Shown piece after piece: positions 12,201 through 24,725 of a stretch of 51,000 nucleotides of DNA. The notes beneath the pieces are model-generated. The model saw nothing but the letters and a program-made list of their open reading frames with translations. It had not been told where the DNA came from and did no database searches. The translations under genes were made by a program, and so were the position numbers. Every line of letters starts with the position of its first letter. Positions within the stretch are counted from its first letter, which is position 1. The stretch spans positions 382,501-433,500 of the forward strand of contig JACVTC010000135.1 of the NCBI GenBank assembly GCA_016946835.1, read 5' to 3'. This stretch comes from Neocallimastix lanati (nom. inval.). Taxonomy: Eukaryota > Neocallimastigomycota > Neocallimastigomycetes > Neocallimastigales > Neocallimastigaceae.

Positions 12201-15200
12201 ACGAAGGATCCAAAGGAAGAAGGATATGTCACTACTGCAAAGACAGGTAATAAGTTGTATCTTTGTAGTAATACCGACAATAATTGTGTTCTTCAACAAA
12301 ATACCAATAATATAATAGAAAATATATTCTATTCAAATGCTGGAATAAGCGATTCTAAAAAGAAGAGTATTATTGGATGTTATAACACAGGTGATAAGAA
12401 AAGTAACTGTGTAATCGCCGAAGATGCTGTAATATTTGAAGAAACATATAATAAATGTGAATTTACTGGAAAGTTGGTTCGTACTACATCGAAAGCTGAT
12501 AGTGAAGGTAAAGTAACTTATGGAGACTATAAATTGTGTACAGCAAGAAACGGAACCCCTGTTGCTATAGGAGATGCTGCTGGAAAACCAAAGTATTATA
12601 TGTTGAATATGAAAAAGAATGATACTTTTGCAGGTATTGACTTAACAGGTGATAAGGTTGATGAGAATTACAGCAGAAACATTTTAATTGAAATTACTGA
12701 TAATAAATTAAGCCAATATGAAAAAGAAGGATATATTCTTTACAATGCTTCCGCAAATGAAATAATTGATAGTGTTGGAAGTACTAAAGGAGTACTTTAT
12801 TATTGTGCTAGGTCAGAGAATTTCAAAGGAGCTGGTAAATATTCCTATGAATGTAAAGTTGAAAGTAATATAAATAATGGCTGGTACTTTAATAGCCTTT
12901 ACACTCAAGACAAACGTTTGATAAAGTGTGTTGATGGAGTTTGCTACTTATCTGAAATAAAGGAAAGTAATAAATGTCAATACAGTGGATCTATTATTTA
13001 CAATGGAGGATTTAAGATATGCCAAACAACTGATAAATTAATTGATATTTCTAGTATTAATAATAAAAATACCGTAGAAATTATAATGAATATCGAAATG
13101 ATGACTGAATTCCCAGGAATGAAAACTAACCATACTGATATTTTGTTATCCATAATGCCAAATAAGGCATATCAAGTTAAACTTAAGACTAATGTAGTTG
13201 TAAGAGAAGATAATACTATTGTTTCAGGAGTAAAAGGTGATTTATATGAATGTAGTGTGGATGGTAGTTGTTTAATGAATGTTGTACCAAAAGATAACTA
13301 TTATATTAAGAGTAATAGTACTGGATATGACGTAGAATTGGTCAAATGTGAAAATCGTAAATGTATTGTTGTAAAAGACGAGTTGGGAGAAGGAAAAGGA
13401 ATTAAGGAAGGATTCCGCGTTGGTGTTAATAAGAAAACTCCATTAATTCAATGTACTCAAAATGGAATTCAGGTTGAAGATAAAAAGTTCATTCAATATG
13501 ATATTTCAACTTGTGTTGAGAAGGAGTATAAGGAAGGATGGTATATTAACTCTGGAAGCGATAGTGACACAAAGCCGTTGATTGAATGTACTAAAGAATC
13601 TGGATGTATCACTAAAAAACCAACTAAAGATGGATGGTATTTGAATGCTGGAGCTAATAATATTTATTCAGTTATGACTAAAAATAACTCTACCGTTTAT
13701 CCCATCATTCGTTGTGAAGGTGGAAATTGTAATTACTACAAGGAAGAATTAGCAAAAGAGTGTACCAAGGGAGGTGAAGTTATAATGCCATCCAATGGTA
13801 ATTATAAGGTTTGTAAATCTGTAGGTAAAAGTCTTGATTTCAGTAAATCTAATACTGTTGAATTAATTAATAACGAAGGTAATTTCCCAGGTAGTTCTGG
13901 AAATATTATGGTAGTACCAAGTTCAACTAATATTGTAATTGCTAATGATGGATATTATTACAAAGATACCTTATACGAATGTCGTGGTAGCTGCACAGCT
14001 TATAATACTGATGATAAGGATGGAAAGATGTATTATGATGAAATTAGTGGAAACTTAATGGTTGGAAGCTGTAATGGAGGTATATGTTCCTGGACAGCAA
14101 ATAAAATAGAAGGAAACGTATTCTTAGATGACAGAAATATTTTGGTTACTAACCAAAGCAATAGTGTTAGTAAAATATATGAATGTACTAAAAATGCAAA
14201 TAAGATTCTTACATGTATAGAAGTATTAGAAAATAATAGTAGAGGTTACTTTATTAATAATGAAATAAAAGATGAAAATGGTAAGTCACAATCTCTAATT
14301 TACTTATGCACAGGAAATGATTGTCAAGTAGTAGATACAATACCAAAATGTACCGAGTTAAGTTATAAAAAGAATTATTGTTATATTAGTTACTACGATG
14401 AACCAAACTCTGAAGATTATGTATCCAGTGAACCAGTAATAAATGCTGGAGAAATTTGCGTATCTAACATTAATACTAATTCCCAGAAGTACTATTTCGC
14501 CATTAAGGAGATAAATACTGGTACAGATCAAATTAACTGTATTAGTATGCCATCAGATGCTAGTGAAAGTTATTATCAAGTTGGAAATGTCATATATTCC
14601 CAAAATAAATACAATGTAAGAAGAATTAATTATAGTTACTCTTTAATTAATGGATTAGATAGTAATTCGGTAATTAAGGATTCTACTATAACTAATGAAA
14701 TCAACGGAATACTAGTTGAAGATCATGAAAACTTTGTTAACTGCTCCAGTGGTAAATGTGAAGTTAATAAAATGTTAAGTTGTACTTACAATTTCCAAAC
14801 TGAAAAATGTAGTATCAGTAGTGGAAATGTTAATGCTGGTCAAATTTGCAAGTCTGCTGAAGGAAATATATACTTTGCTTTAGAAAAATTATCAAGTAAT
14901 GGAGGAAGATGTGTTAATCATAGCACTAGCTGGAGTTACTCTGAAGGTAGTGACACAGTTTATCCAAATTATTCTAATGGACAAAATGTTAGTAACGAAA
15001 AATATGAAAACACGTATTTCGTTGTTGATTCTAAGATATATATGATTGAATATGATAATGATATTTACGCCTTGGGAGAGGGTATTTACATAATTGATGA
15101 AGCTAATAAAAGGGTAAACATATATAAAGAGGTTGATATTTCTAAAGAATCAAAGTTTACTATGTATGTTTGTACTAGTGCAGGATGTAAAGTTAAGAAC

Positions 15201-18200
15201 AATTGTGCGTCAGGTATTAATTACGAATATATGTTCGACAGGAGTACTGGCACTGTTATTAGTTGTGATCCAAAGTCTAATAAAGTCAAAAATATTTATT
15301 CTGATGGATACTATCTTAACGGACCATGGGAAAATTTAATAAAATGTACTAACGGCAACTGTGTAAACTACGATAATAAGATTGGTAGAGAAGGTTATTA
15401 TCTTGATCAAGGAAATCAAGAAAAAATAATTAAATGTATTCGTGAAGACGAAAAATTCAAATGTACATTGGAAGATGCCATTCAATGTACATATAATTCT
15501 AAAGAAGGTGTCTGCGCAAGTACTGTAGACCTTTTAAGAAATAGTTATTGTCTTTATGTTGTGAAAGATAAGAAGGGAGTCATAATTGGAACTCCAAAGA
15601 TGTTATATATAGAAAATTACATTAAAGCCAAAGATATTGGTAAATGTATTAGTAATGAAGGAGAAGATACATTCTATTATCATTACCGAAAGTCGAAGTT
15701 CTTAGGTAATAACGAAAGAGATGAAATAATACAATATTCAAGAAACGCTATTTCCAATATCTACGAAAAAGAATATGGCTATTATATTATTAGTACTGAA
15801 AATAGAAAAGGACTTACTGAAGACACAAAATTAAATAGATCTAGATTGTATGAATGTACTTCCTCCGGATGTATAGAAATTCGGGATCCTATTGATGAGC
15901 GTATATACGTAAATAAGGCTTCTATGGAAAAGATGGTTCGCTATAATGGTAAAAGTAAGACATGGGAAATATTAAAGCGTCGTTGCAAACAGAACAAAGT
16001 AAATACAGCTCAATGCGAGTTGCCAGCCTCTAACTTTAAGAGTGGTGATATTTTATATATGTTCGAAGACGGAGATATTAATCCAGTCTTTAAGGCTTCA
16101 AAGTACGATTTAAATACAAAGAATACTTTAATTGACGATAATAATGATTTTGTTGATCCAAAGAAATACCAATATTTCAATACTGAAGGAAAAATGTATG
16201 TATTTAACAAAAACAAACAGTACTTTGATATTGTTGATGAAGAAGGATATTACATGTTCAAGACCTCAACATACTATCACAATTTAGAACCATATAGAAG
16301 TACAGTAAATACTACTAATACAGCTGCTTTAAAGGTGTATCGTAAAAGTGATAAGTGGTATCCAATGGAAGAATTTGGTAATACCTACACTGAAGGATAT
16401 TATCTTAATAAAGCCGATATTGAAGGTGATGGAATTGCCATTGAAGTAATGAATATACCATTAAAATCTGATGATATTGATGGTGAAAGTGAGGAAGAAA
16501 AGAAGATCAGAGAACAAAATAGTAAAGTAAAGAAATTTAAGGCGGTTATTAATAAATGTACCAGCACTAAAAAGAATATCTGTAATCCAAAAATAGAAGG
16601 ACAAAGCATTAATAAAGGAAGTGTTTGTGTTGTTACTGAAGGTGATAGTAAAGGACTATATCTTGCAATTGATAACATTACAAAAGCATCATCTGCAGTC
16701 AATTGTATCAGATACGATGGAGAAAATACTTATCACTTCATTAATAATAATGTTATATACGCCAGTCAACCAAGGGAAAAATTAATCATTGAAGTACAAA
16801 AAAATAAGATTATTCCATTTACAAGTGAAACCAATATGGGCTATTACATTATTGAAAAGAATGAGAAGAAATTATTGAACTCAAACAATGCTATTGATGC
16901 TAATGCCTACAATTGTGGATGGTATTATGACCTATTCACTGAAGGTGAAAAAGCAGGAGAAGAAAACCCAGAAACAAAGAGATATGAATGTAACTCAGAA
17001 ACAATTTACAATCGTTACATTCGTAGTAAGAATGGTGATGTCATATTTGGAAAGTCTACAACAAAGTGGTATAAGGAAAGTAAGAAGGGATACTATTTCT
17101 TCAATGATAAGTATTTAGCTGCAACTATTACTAAAGATGAAGACGATAAGGATGTGCCTGATACTATTACATACAGCAATAATGTAAGTAATAGTGGTAC
17201 ATATCTTAATAGTGCCTTAATAGGAAATAAGAATATTATTGTAGAAAATGACAATGGTAAGCAAACCATCAAGACGGAATACAAGACTTGTGTTGTTTCC
17301 GGAGAATCTTGTAGGTCCTCCGTTACTACTAATGAGTTATCTAACGGAGAAGTTTGTCTTGGTAGTTCCAAAAATAATTTATATATTGTTGAAGTTATTG
17401 AGCAAGATGATGGTACAAAGAAGAGATTCTGTTACACTGGTAGTGATAAATTAAAGTATAGATATGTTAATAATATGTTATACAGATTAGATGGATTGTC
17501 AGTGCAAGAAGTTAGCAGAGGTTATTATGTATTAAACAAGAATTGGGAAGAATACAGTAGTACTTATCCTGAAGTTCCAAATGCCATATTCTATTGTGAT
17601 GGAAGATGTGAAAAGATAACAAGCGTTGAAATTGATTCCGAAGTATTGATCAATGAAGCAGGAACTGGAAATAACAAGCTATTGAGATATTTCCCAGCTA
17701 CCGGTAAGCTAGTTAATGTATATGAACCAGGCTATTATTTATTGAATAGTAAGAGTGGAGTTACTAAGGAATCTGGAGCAAATGATTACAATGGCAATAT
17801 GTACTACTTGAATGATAATGGCGTTTTATCAACTATTCCAAATTCATTTGGATATAGCAATATATATATTAATAAGGCCAAAACTGGTTCACTAACTAGA
17901 TTCTATTCTGAATTTGAAAATTCAAAGGTTTCATACAATGTTAAGACTGGACTTCTCGAATATGAAGGAAAGGCAAATGATGGGGATGAAATCGTTTTAG
18001 TATATATTGATGGTTTATTATACAAACAATTACCTTATTCCTTTGAAGTTGTGGAGGAAGGTGTATATGCTATTAAAGATAATTTACCATTCACGGAAAC
18101 TGTATGGACTGAATTGAATTCTAGTAATAATGAAATTTGTTACTATAAGAATGGTTCATGTAATGATGCTAAGTTAAATGAAATTATGAAGCAAAAATAC

Positions 18201-21200
18201 ACCATTAATAATGCTACTAAAAATCCATCTGTCATTGAACACGGTGAAAATGGATGGAGAATGGTAAATACTGATGGTGTTTACTTCTTCTTTGAAGACG
18301 GATATTCTATCACTACTACTGACCGTAGAATTGACCGTGTGTTTGAAGTATTAGATGGACAATCTGTAGAAATTACAGAGGACGAAAATAGATTAGGTTA
18401 TTATCAATTTAATGGAATTATGATTGAAAGTAACACTGAAAAAGGATGGGAAGATGGTGTAGTGTATATTGAAACCGTTGAACAAGAAGATAAGAGAAAG
18501 TGCACCTCTTATGAATTTGGTGAAATCATTGGAAATGATAAATTCTGTTTCAATAATGATTTAGGTATTTGTCTTCCAAAGACTGATATTTCTAATGAAA
18601 GTGTTAATATAAACAATTGTATATTTAGTAGTGATGGTGCTGTTTACTACTTCCTTATTGATGATAAACTTTATAGCATAAGTGGACAGGCTATGAAGCT
18701 CATCAAAAAGTCTGGTTTATACATTGTTAATAGTAGTAAGAAGATTTATGAGGATAAATTAGAAAACAAGGCTACAGCTTATGCCTGTGAAAATGGAAAG
18801 TGTGAAGTGGCTACTAGCTTATCTACAGGATATTATTTGAATATGGCCAATGGAGCTATTGAAGAGCCAGCTATTCTTTATTATGATAATTCTAGTAAGA
18901 CATGGCGTATGACTACAAATAATGGATTCTATTTCTTTAATAGTAATGGATATGCTGTAAGTGATAATGAAGTTGTAAAATACGCATTTGCCATATCAGA
19001 AAATGGAAATGAAATTGACAATATTATAAATGCTACTGAGGTAGGTATATATATCAACCAAAGTAGTGGAGACGAGAGTATCATAGTTGAAAACAAAGGA
19101 AAATGGGAAAAAGCTAAGAAGATTCCATCTTGTAAAATTTCATCTGATGGAGTTGTTAAATCTTCTGAACTAATGAAAGTAGGTGATATCTGTCTCGATG
19201 AAAAGAAATTAGTCTTCATTAGTGGATCCAGCAATGGATCAAAGAGAGAAGAAGAATACAGTTATGAAGGTGTTACTGCCGTTGACGATGAAATCAAATA
19301 CAGCTATGACTCTACTAACAATGCTATTGTTAAATTGGAAGAAGGAAACATGGTAAAATTAAATGTATCTGGATATGTCATAATAGAAAAGGGTACCTCA
19401 TTACCAATTGAAAAATTGTCTGAAGCTAATGTTTATAAATGTAGCAGTGGAAAGTGTGATGTTGTAGATATGCAAAATGTCGAAGCTGGAACTCTTTATG
19501 TAAATTCTATTTCTGAGGAAACACCTCTTGTGAAGTACGAAGGTGAAGGACAATGGAATATTGTCACCGAAGAAGGATACTACTTCTTCGATAGCGATTC
19601 TATAGCTGTAAAAGAAAATGCCATTGTTGGAAGTGCCATAGAAATTACCGTTGATGGTAATGAGCAAATAGTCCAACGTGATATTAGTGCCTCTAAGGAG
19701 TTAGGTTTCTATTTCAATAAAGCAAGCAATAATAAAGTTTTAATAAGTAATGATGAAGACTTTTGGTCTAAAGGAACATCCCTCCATACCTGTAATATTG
19801 TTGAAGTTGAAGGTGGATTCAGCTGTAAAACATTGAAGGATACTCTTGATGTTGGTGACTACTGTTATGATGGAGAAAAATTCTTCTTATTAATTGGTGA
19901 AGCTGCCCCAGATACAGAAGAAATCAACTGTATTGCTGGTAGTAATGATGAACCATTATATGTTACTCCAGATGTTGTAAAAACTATTAATAGTATTGAT
20001 GTTGGAAGTAAGTTAGTACGTTTGAATGATGATAGTATTAAGGTAGTTTCTCCTGGTTATTACATCTTGAATGTCAATGGTACTCTCATTGATAATAATG
20101 GCGAAAAGGGAGAGGTTCAAATGACGATTTACAAATGTGATGAAAACGATTGTGAAAAGGAGGAAGAAATGGAAAAGAATGTAAAGTTCTTGACTGAATC
20201 GGGAGAAATATTTGAAATTGATGAAGAAGGTGTACTTGGCAAGGTTAATAATGAAGGTATATACTTCTTCAATGAAGAAGGTAAGGCCTGTAGTACAGCT
20301 GATGATGAAGTTAGTACTATAATTAGAATTAACAACGAAGGATTAAAACAAAAGGTTGATTTGGATGAAATGAGTGTTGGTACCTATATTAATAATGCTA
20401 ATAACCAATCTGTTGGTGTATACGATGGAAAGGAATGGACCATTGAAGAAAGTGAATGTAAGTATGATGCTGAAAAGAAGAGTTGCTCCTCTGAAAGTAA
20501 GAACTTGGAAGTAGGAAGTTACTGTGTTGTTGAAGGAAATATTTATGTAGTAAGCGAAATTGACATCGAAACTGAATTGACTATCTGTATTCCAGGTAAT
20601 GACGATGTTCCAATTTACTACATGAACGATGACACACTTGTAGCTATCAAGAATAAGAGTATTAGCGTTATAGAAAATGATGGATATTACGCAATTAATA
20701 TTAAGACCAGAGAAGGAATTAAGTCTGAAATACCAGTTCAAGGTGTTTTCATTAGATGTGAATCTAATGGTGAATGCTCTAGTGTAAAACCAGAAAAGAA
20801 TAGTAGTTATCTTAATAAGGCCGTGGTTGATAGCAACATTGTGAAATTCAATGAAAAGGCTAGTCTTAAACAAATAAAAACAATTGAAACTCATTGTAAG
20901 ATCGATGGTAATTCATGTAGTGCTGATGAAGGTGAATTAGTTGCTGGAGATCTCTGTGTAGCTGATAGTAACCTCTACCTTGTGAAGGGAGAAGGACAAT
21001 GTGTTATGGCTGAAAAGTTTGTTGAACGTTACCAATTCGTTAGTAACAAAATTTATATGCTAGGAGAAGATATTGTTGTACAAAAGTTTGATGGTTACTA
21101 CTTTATAAATAGTGACAATCGTGTCATTGGAAGTGTTGAAGACTATGCTAATCCGGATACTGTTGCATACATGTGTAGTACTAAGGGTGATTGTTACATT

Positions 21201-22574
21201 GTTGATCCTGTAGAGGTTCGTTACTTCAAGGATTACACCACTGAGGTTGACGGTAAATTCAAGGTAGTAAGATTTGATCCTTCGAAGAAGACTAAACGTC
21301 AAGAACAAGGTAGTAGTGGATATGAAGCTATAACTGAAGGAGGTATCTACAAATTGGATGATGGTAGCTACGTCGAATGCGAAGTTGAAAATAACGATGA
21401 TGTAAACTGTAAAGATATTGAAAATATCGGAACCAAGGAAACCATTGATGGTGAATTGCTTACCTGTACTAAGAATGACGATAATGAGGTTGAATGTGTC
21501 CAAGCCACAGAAGGCGGTTACTATTTCATTGGTGATACCTTAAAAGAATGTAGCTCTATCGATGGTGTAAAATTAGAATGTACTGAAGTTAAGAAAGAGG
21601 GTTACTTCCTTGCTGATAATAAGAGTGAACTCTATGAATGTAACAAGAAGGTTGAAGAAGATGAAGAAATGGTAGATATCAGTAGAATTTTGAATGACTT
21701 ACTGGGTATAACTGAAAATAATGAAAGTACTGAAATTATTGAAGAATTAAATGGTGAAAACGAAGAAATAGAAATCGTAAATAAAAAACGTGAAGGTGAG
21801 AATACCGAAGAAGGAGACCAAGTAGAAGAAAATGAAAATGATAATGCTGAAAACGGTGAAAATGATGAAGAACAAAAAGAAGAAGGTGAAAATGAAGACG
21901 AAGAAAAATCAATTGGACCAGTTGAAGTTACATGTAAGGTCATTGAATGTACAGATGGTGCTACTGTTAACAGTCCAGGAGAAAATGGTGAAGAACTCTA
22001 TGTCTGCAAGAAGATTGAGAAACCTGAAAAAGAAGAAACAAATGATAATGAAAATGATGAAGAAAAAGAAGGTGAAGAGAAAGAAGAAGACATCGAAGAA
22101 GAAATCAATAGATGGATAGTAAATGAAAAATGCATGAGTGGTAACTACATTAAGATAAGTGATACTACTGTTGAATGTGAAGATCCAAAAGATAGCATAA
22201 AGGAAGAAAACATTGAGAAACCAAATGAATCTCATATCTCAACTGAAAGAAAAGAACCAAAGACTACCACAACAAAAAGTAGCACATATACTACTACATA
22301 TACTACTACAACAGAAGTTGAAGAAGCAACTACAACAAGTAGTTCATCTCCATCTAAATCAAATACCACCACCAAAAAAGCAACTAGCGCTAAACCTAGA
22401 AACACAACAACTACAAAAGCTGTTGAAACCACTACGACAAAAACAACCACTACAACGACTAAACCTGCTGCTACTACTACAACAGCAACTGGTGGAACTG
22501 TTAAAATGAGACCTATTCCTTCAATGGTATTGTACTTTGTATTGCTTGTGTTTGCCTATCTACTTCATCATTAA
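3193..22574 (+). CDS. Giant cell-surface scaffoldin-like protein (ScaA-type fungal cellulosome scaffold), 5 exons, 6,287 aa
   Basis: My spliced model has exons 3193-3253, 3350-3388, 3499-4314, 4496-5251 and 5383-22574. They total 18,864 nt, exactly 6,288 codons with the TAA stop, with no internal stop. All four introns have GT-AG ends and are phase 1. The ATG at 3193 opens a classic signal peptide (MVNIKYLSLPLMVGLLSVQA). The mature protein is a long series of units of the form G-Y-Y/W-x-(L/I/V)-N...L-I-x-C...C. Residues about 5980-6160 are acidic, about 6183-6263 are Thr/Ser-rich, and the last 15 or so are hydrophobic, like a GPI signal. Published work on gut-fungal cellulosomes describes ScaA as a roughly 700-kDa, repeat-rich, anchored protein binding fungal dockerins; the size and layout here agree. 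Enzyme binding is inferred from that family, not visible in the sequence. Alternative: another large secreted adhesin-like protein. Confidence 0.82.
3254..3349 (+). other. Scaffoldin intron 1 (phase 1)
   Basis: 96-nt AT-rich intron, GTAAAA...GTAG. Removing it joins the signal peptide to a 39-nt exon encoding D-S-F-E-W-N-G-S-T-I-E-G-T. Confidence 0.8.
3389..3498 (+). other. Scaffoldin intron 2 (phase 1, splits a Cys codon T|GT)
   Basis: 110-nt intron with donor GTAATT and acceptor ACTAG. The flanking bases T and GT form TGT (Cys), and the frame then runs directly into T-T-P-G-Y-Y-Y. Confidence 0.8.
4315..4495 (+). other. Scaffoldin intron 3 (phase 1, splits a Cys codon) with a triplicated 18-bp unit
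   Basis: 181-nt intron with a consensus GTGAGT donor and CTATAG acceptor. T|GT again rebuilds Cys, giving N-G-N-C-V-T-I-G-S. About positions 4387-4437 hold three direct copies of an 18-bp unit containing AAAATACATATTTATAAT. Confidence 0.85.
4900..13990 (+). other. Scaffoldin region rich in F-P-G modules
   Basis: A module of roughly 100 residues recurs among the GYY units: a Cys-containing lead, then an N/K-x-F-P-G turn, then L-I/L-I-x-V, then a GYY/GYL strand and a C...C pair. Its F-P-G or close variant lies near 4954, 5547, 7047, 8952 (FPK), 10630 (FPD), 11108, 11557 (FPN), 12092, 12629 (FAG), 13112 and 13882, with a possible last variant (FLG) near 15702. Between 10.6 and 13.1 kb the spacing is 450-540 nt. 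The function of this module is not known to me. Confidence 0.65.
5252..5382 (+). other. Scaffoldin intron 4 (phase 1)
   Basis: 131-nt intron, GTAAGT...TTATTAG. T|AT makes Tyr, and the frame continues L-G-Y-Y-V-D-R. An in-frame ATG at 5364 lies inside this intron and is not the protein start. Confidence 0.82.
14350..21250 (+). other. Scaffoldin C-terminal half: G-x-x-C / Y-x-N-x-A...W...GYYFF modules
   Basis: Here the F-P-G motif is lost and other modules dominate. One has C-x-(5-12)-C, then A/V-G-x-x-C, then an I/L-Y-x-V strand, a Cys, a short Y-x-(8)-L-Y/I-Y segment and GYY. Copies begin near 14440, 14830, 15530, 16610, 17340, 18530, 19170, 19845, 20510 and 20935. Between them sits a segment of the type Y-x-N-x-A, then W-x-(5-8)-G-Y-Y-F-F, for example near 18250, 18830, 19500 and 19560. 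A few weaker copies of the first module already occur near 10110 and 11710. Confidence 0.6.
21650..22140 (+). other. Acidic Glu/Asn-rich region of the scaffoldin
   Basis: Two Glu/Asn/Asp-rich stretches (about 21660-21910 and 22010-22110) flank one more Cys-containing repeat. The composition is unlike the rest of the protein and suggests a disordered, charged spacer before the stalk. A dibasic K-K-R occurs near 21785. Confidence 0.75.
22258..22574 (+). other. Thr-rich stalk and GPI-like or transmembrane C-terminal tail
   Basis: About 80 residues are mostly Thr with Ser, Lys, Ala and Pro, as in heavily O-mannosylated fungal wall-protein stalks. A small-residue patch (A-T-G-G-T) follows, then a hydrophobic end M-V-L-Y-F-V-L-L-V-F-A-Y-L-L and two His. 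Small residues, a short spacer and a terminal hydrophobic run form the usual GPI-attachment pattern. A simple tail anchor is the alternative. Confidence 0.75.
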
Positions 22575-23700
22575 ATGAATATAAAAGAAATATAAAAATG
22601 TTTATTTTTTATCCTTTTTATTTTTATTTTAATTAATTATTATCAAATATTTATATAATATACCATAAGTATAATATTTTTATCAATAGATGTAGTCTTT
22701 ATTTTATATATAAAAAAAAGTAAAATATGATAAAGTTTAAAATATATCATTTAAAATATATAACTTATATATATATATATACCTAATTAAATATTATACC
22801 AAAAATTTGAAATTAGTAATTATAGTTATTGCTTATTAATGAGTTGTATATAATAATAATTTATTAATTATTTATTAATATTTTAAAAAAGAATTAAAAG
22901 ATTAACAATTAAAGAATTAAAATTTGAAAATAATTTTGAAAAATATAATAGTAATAAATATTTAATTTTAAATGATTATTATCAAAAGAGAATATATTGC
23001 CTACATATTTAAAAAGTATGTAAAAATTTTATTTAATATTAAAATTATATATATAATAACAATAGTAAATTGGTATTATATATAATAGCAAATGCAAAAT
23101 AAATAAAAAATATTATTTAAAAATATATAATAATATACTTAATTTTTTTGTGTCAAATGAGATATAAAGATACTACATATATGATATTTAAATAATTTAA
23201 ATGATTTAAATAAAAATTCTACTTATTATTTATATTATTATAATATTGTTTTTATAATTTTATTATATCCTTTTTTTTTACAACTTATTACAAATATTAT
23301 TATTATAAAATTCTTTTTATTACTTATAATAATAAGTAAATAAAATAAAGTAACAATATTATATAGTATTATTTTTTTTTTATTTTACTACTTTCTACTA
23401 CTATTATACTTTTTTTTTATATCATTCTCTTTTCTTTTTACTACTTTATACTATTAAAAAATTTTTATAATTATTAATTATATTTGTAATATAATTTAAA
23501 GAATTTTTATTTAAACAATTATGTAAAAAATATAAACATTGATCCTTCGATAGTACTTATTTTATTTTGTTTTATTGTATTATTATATATGAATTTTATC
23601 TAATGTTAAAGTATTATCCTTTCTTTTTTAATAATTGCATGTACTATTTTTATAAACTCCTTTAAATTATAAATTTTCCTGATTTATAGAATGAATGTAT
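22575..23700. other. AT-rich DNA between the scaffoldin gene and an LTR
   Basis: The 3' UTR and polyadenylation site of the scaffoldin gene must be at the left edge. No coding frame, RNA gene or recognised repeat is seen. Confidence 0.7.
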
Positions 23701-24139
23701 TGATATAAAACAAATAGGTGCAAGCAACATATTCTGTATATTTAATAATAATTATTAAATATTAAATTTAATATTATTTCTTTTGTCAATAATAATATTT
23801 GAAATAATTTCTTATTCATATATTATTCAATATTCATATATATATTATTCATTATAATATTAAATATATTAAATATATTAAATTAAATAGTTAATTTCTT
23901 TTAAATATATATAATAAGAATATTATTATATATATAACTTAAATATTCTTATTTATTTTAAAGTTATATTAAAAATACATAATACTTCTATATATTATAA
24001 TATAATGAAATAGTTTTAATTATTTTAATTATAATTAAATATATATAGTTGATATAATTTATTATATTCATATTTATTATATAATTATATTCTTATATAT
24101 TTAACTTTATTATTCTTATTTTCATTTTTAAGAATTATA
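23701..24139 (+). mobile_element. 5' part of an LTR, split by the LINE
   Basis: It starts TGATATAAAAC and is the reverse complement of the end of the intact copy at 47847-48545. Its remainder is at 29090-29358, past the LINE. The whole LTR (708 bp without the LINE) starts TGATAT and ends ATATCA, the TG...CA inverted termini typical of LTRs. No internal retrotransposon domain adjoins it, so it is probably a solo LTR. I see no convincing target duplication around it. Confidence 0.75.
24126..24139 (+). repeat. LINE target-site duplication, left copy
   Basis: TTTTAAGAATTATA, repeated at 29076-29089 directly after the LINE's poly-A. The uninterrupted LTR copy near 48110 has the site only once. 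Confidence 0.93.
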
Positions 24140-24725
24140 CCCCAATGATGGAACCGAAGCTGTATGGTTTCTGAGGGGGTTCAGCAATTAGTATTATAAT
24201 AAAATTTAAATTACTTTTCAATTTTTAATGCAATCTTTATTTTTTATATAAATCTTAACTGTATTTTTAAATCAATTTTTCAACCAAAAGAAATTTTTAC
24301 ACTATACTACTAACAATATTGTTTTTATTTTTTTTTCTCCTTTATTTCTAAAGTTTTTCTATTCTATATATTTATATATATTATATATATATATATTTTT
24401 TTCTATCTTTATATATTTTACTTTATATTTTTATATAAATTTTTACTTTAGGTTTTTAATTTTCATATCCTTTTAAAATATTTTTTATTTTTTACTTAAA
24501 AAAAATATATTATTTTACATTATATTTTATTGAATAAATAATTTTTCCACTAACTATTGTTTTTTAATATATCTTAGGAAATTCAATTCATGTGAAACAA
24601 TTAACTTTTATATTCAGTAAATTTAAATGTTAATATTTTATATATAATTCTTTGGTATTCAATCCTTATAATAAATTCACAATAAATAGAAATTAAGTCA
24701 GTTCTGTTATCATCAAACTCTAAAC
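24140..24725 (+). other. LINE 5' leader with a foldable GC-rich head
   Basis: The first 50 nt are strikingly less AT-rich than anything around and contain complementary blocks: CCCC (24140-24143) with GGGGG (24175-24179), and GGAACC with GGTTTC or GGGTTC. The rest is AT-rich. Internal promoter or RNA-structure roles are inference. Confidence 0.6.

Noticed and set aside
20343-20894. 183-aa minus-strand frame within the scaffoldin exon, and similar minus frames
   Set aside because: Shadows of a 17-kb exon; no recognisable domain, no splice or repeat features of their own.
24140-24190. HDV-like or hammerhead ribozyme at the LINE head
   Set aside because: Pairing blocks exist, but I could not place the conserved catalytic core; kept only as a foldable structure.
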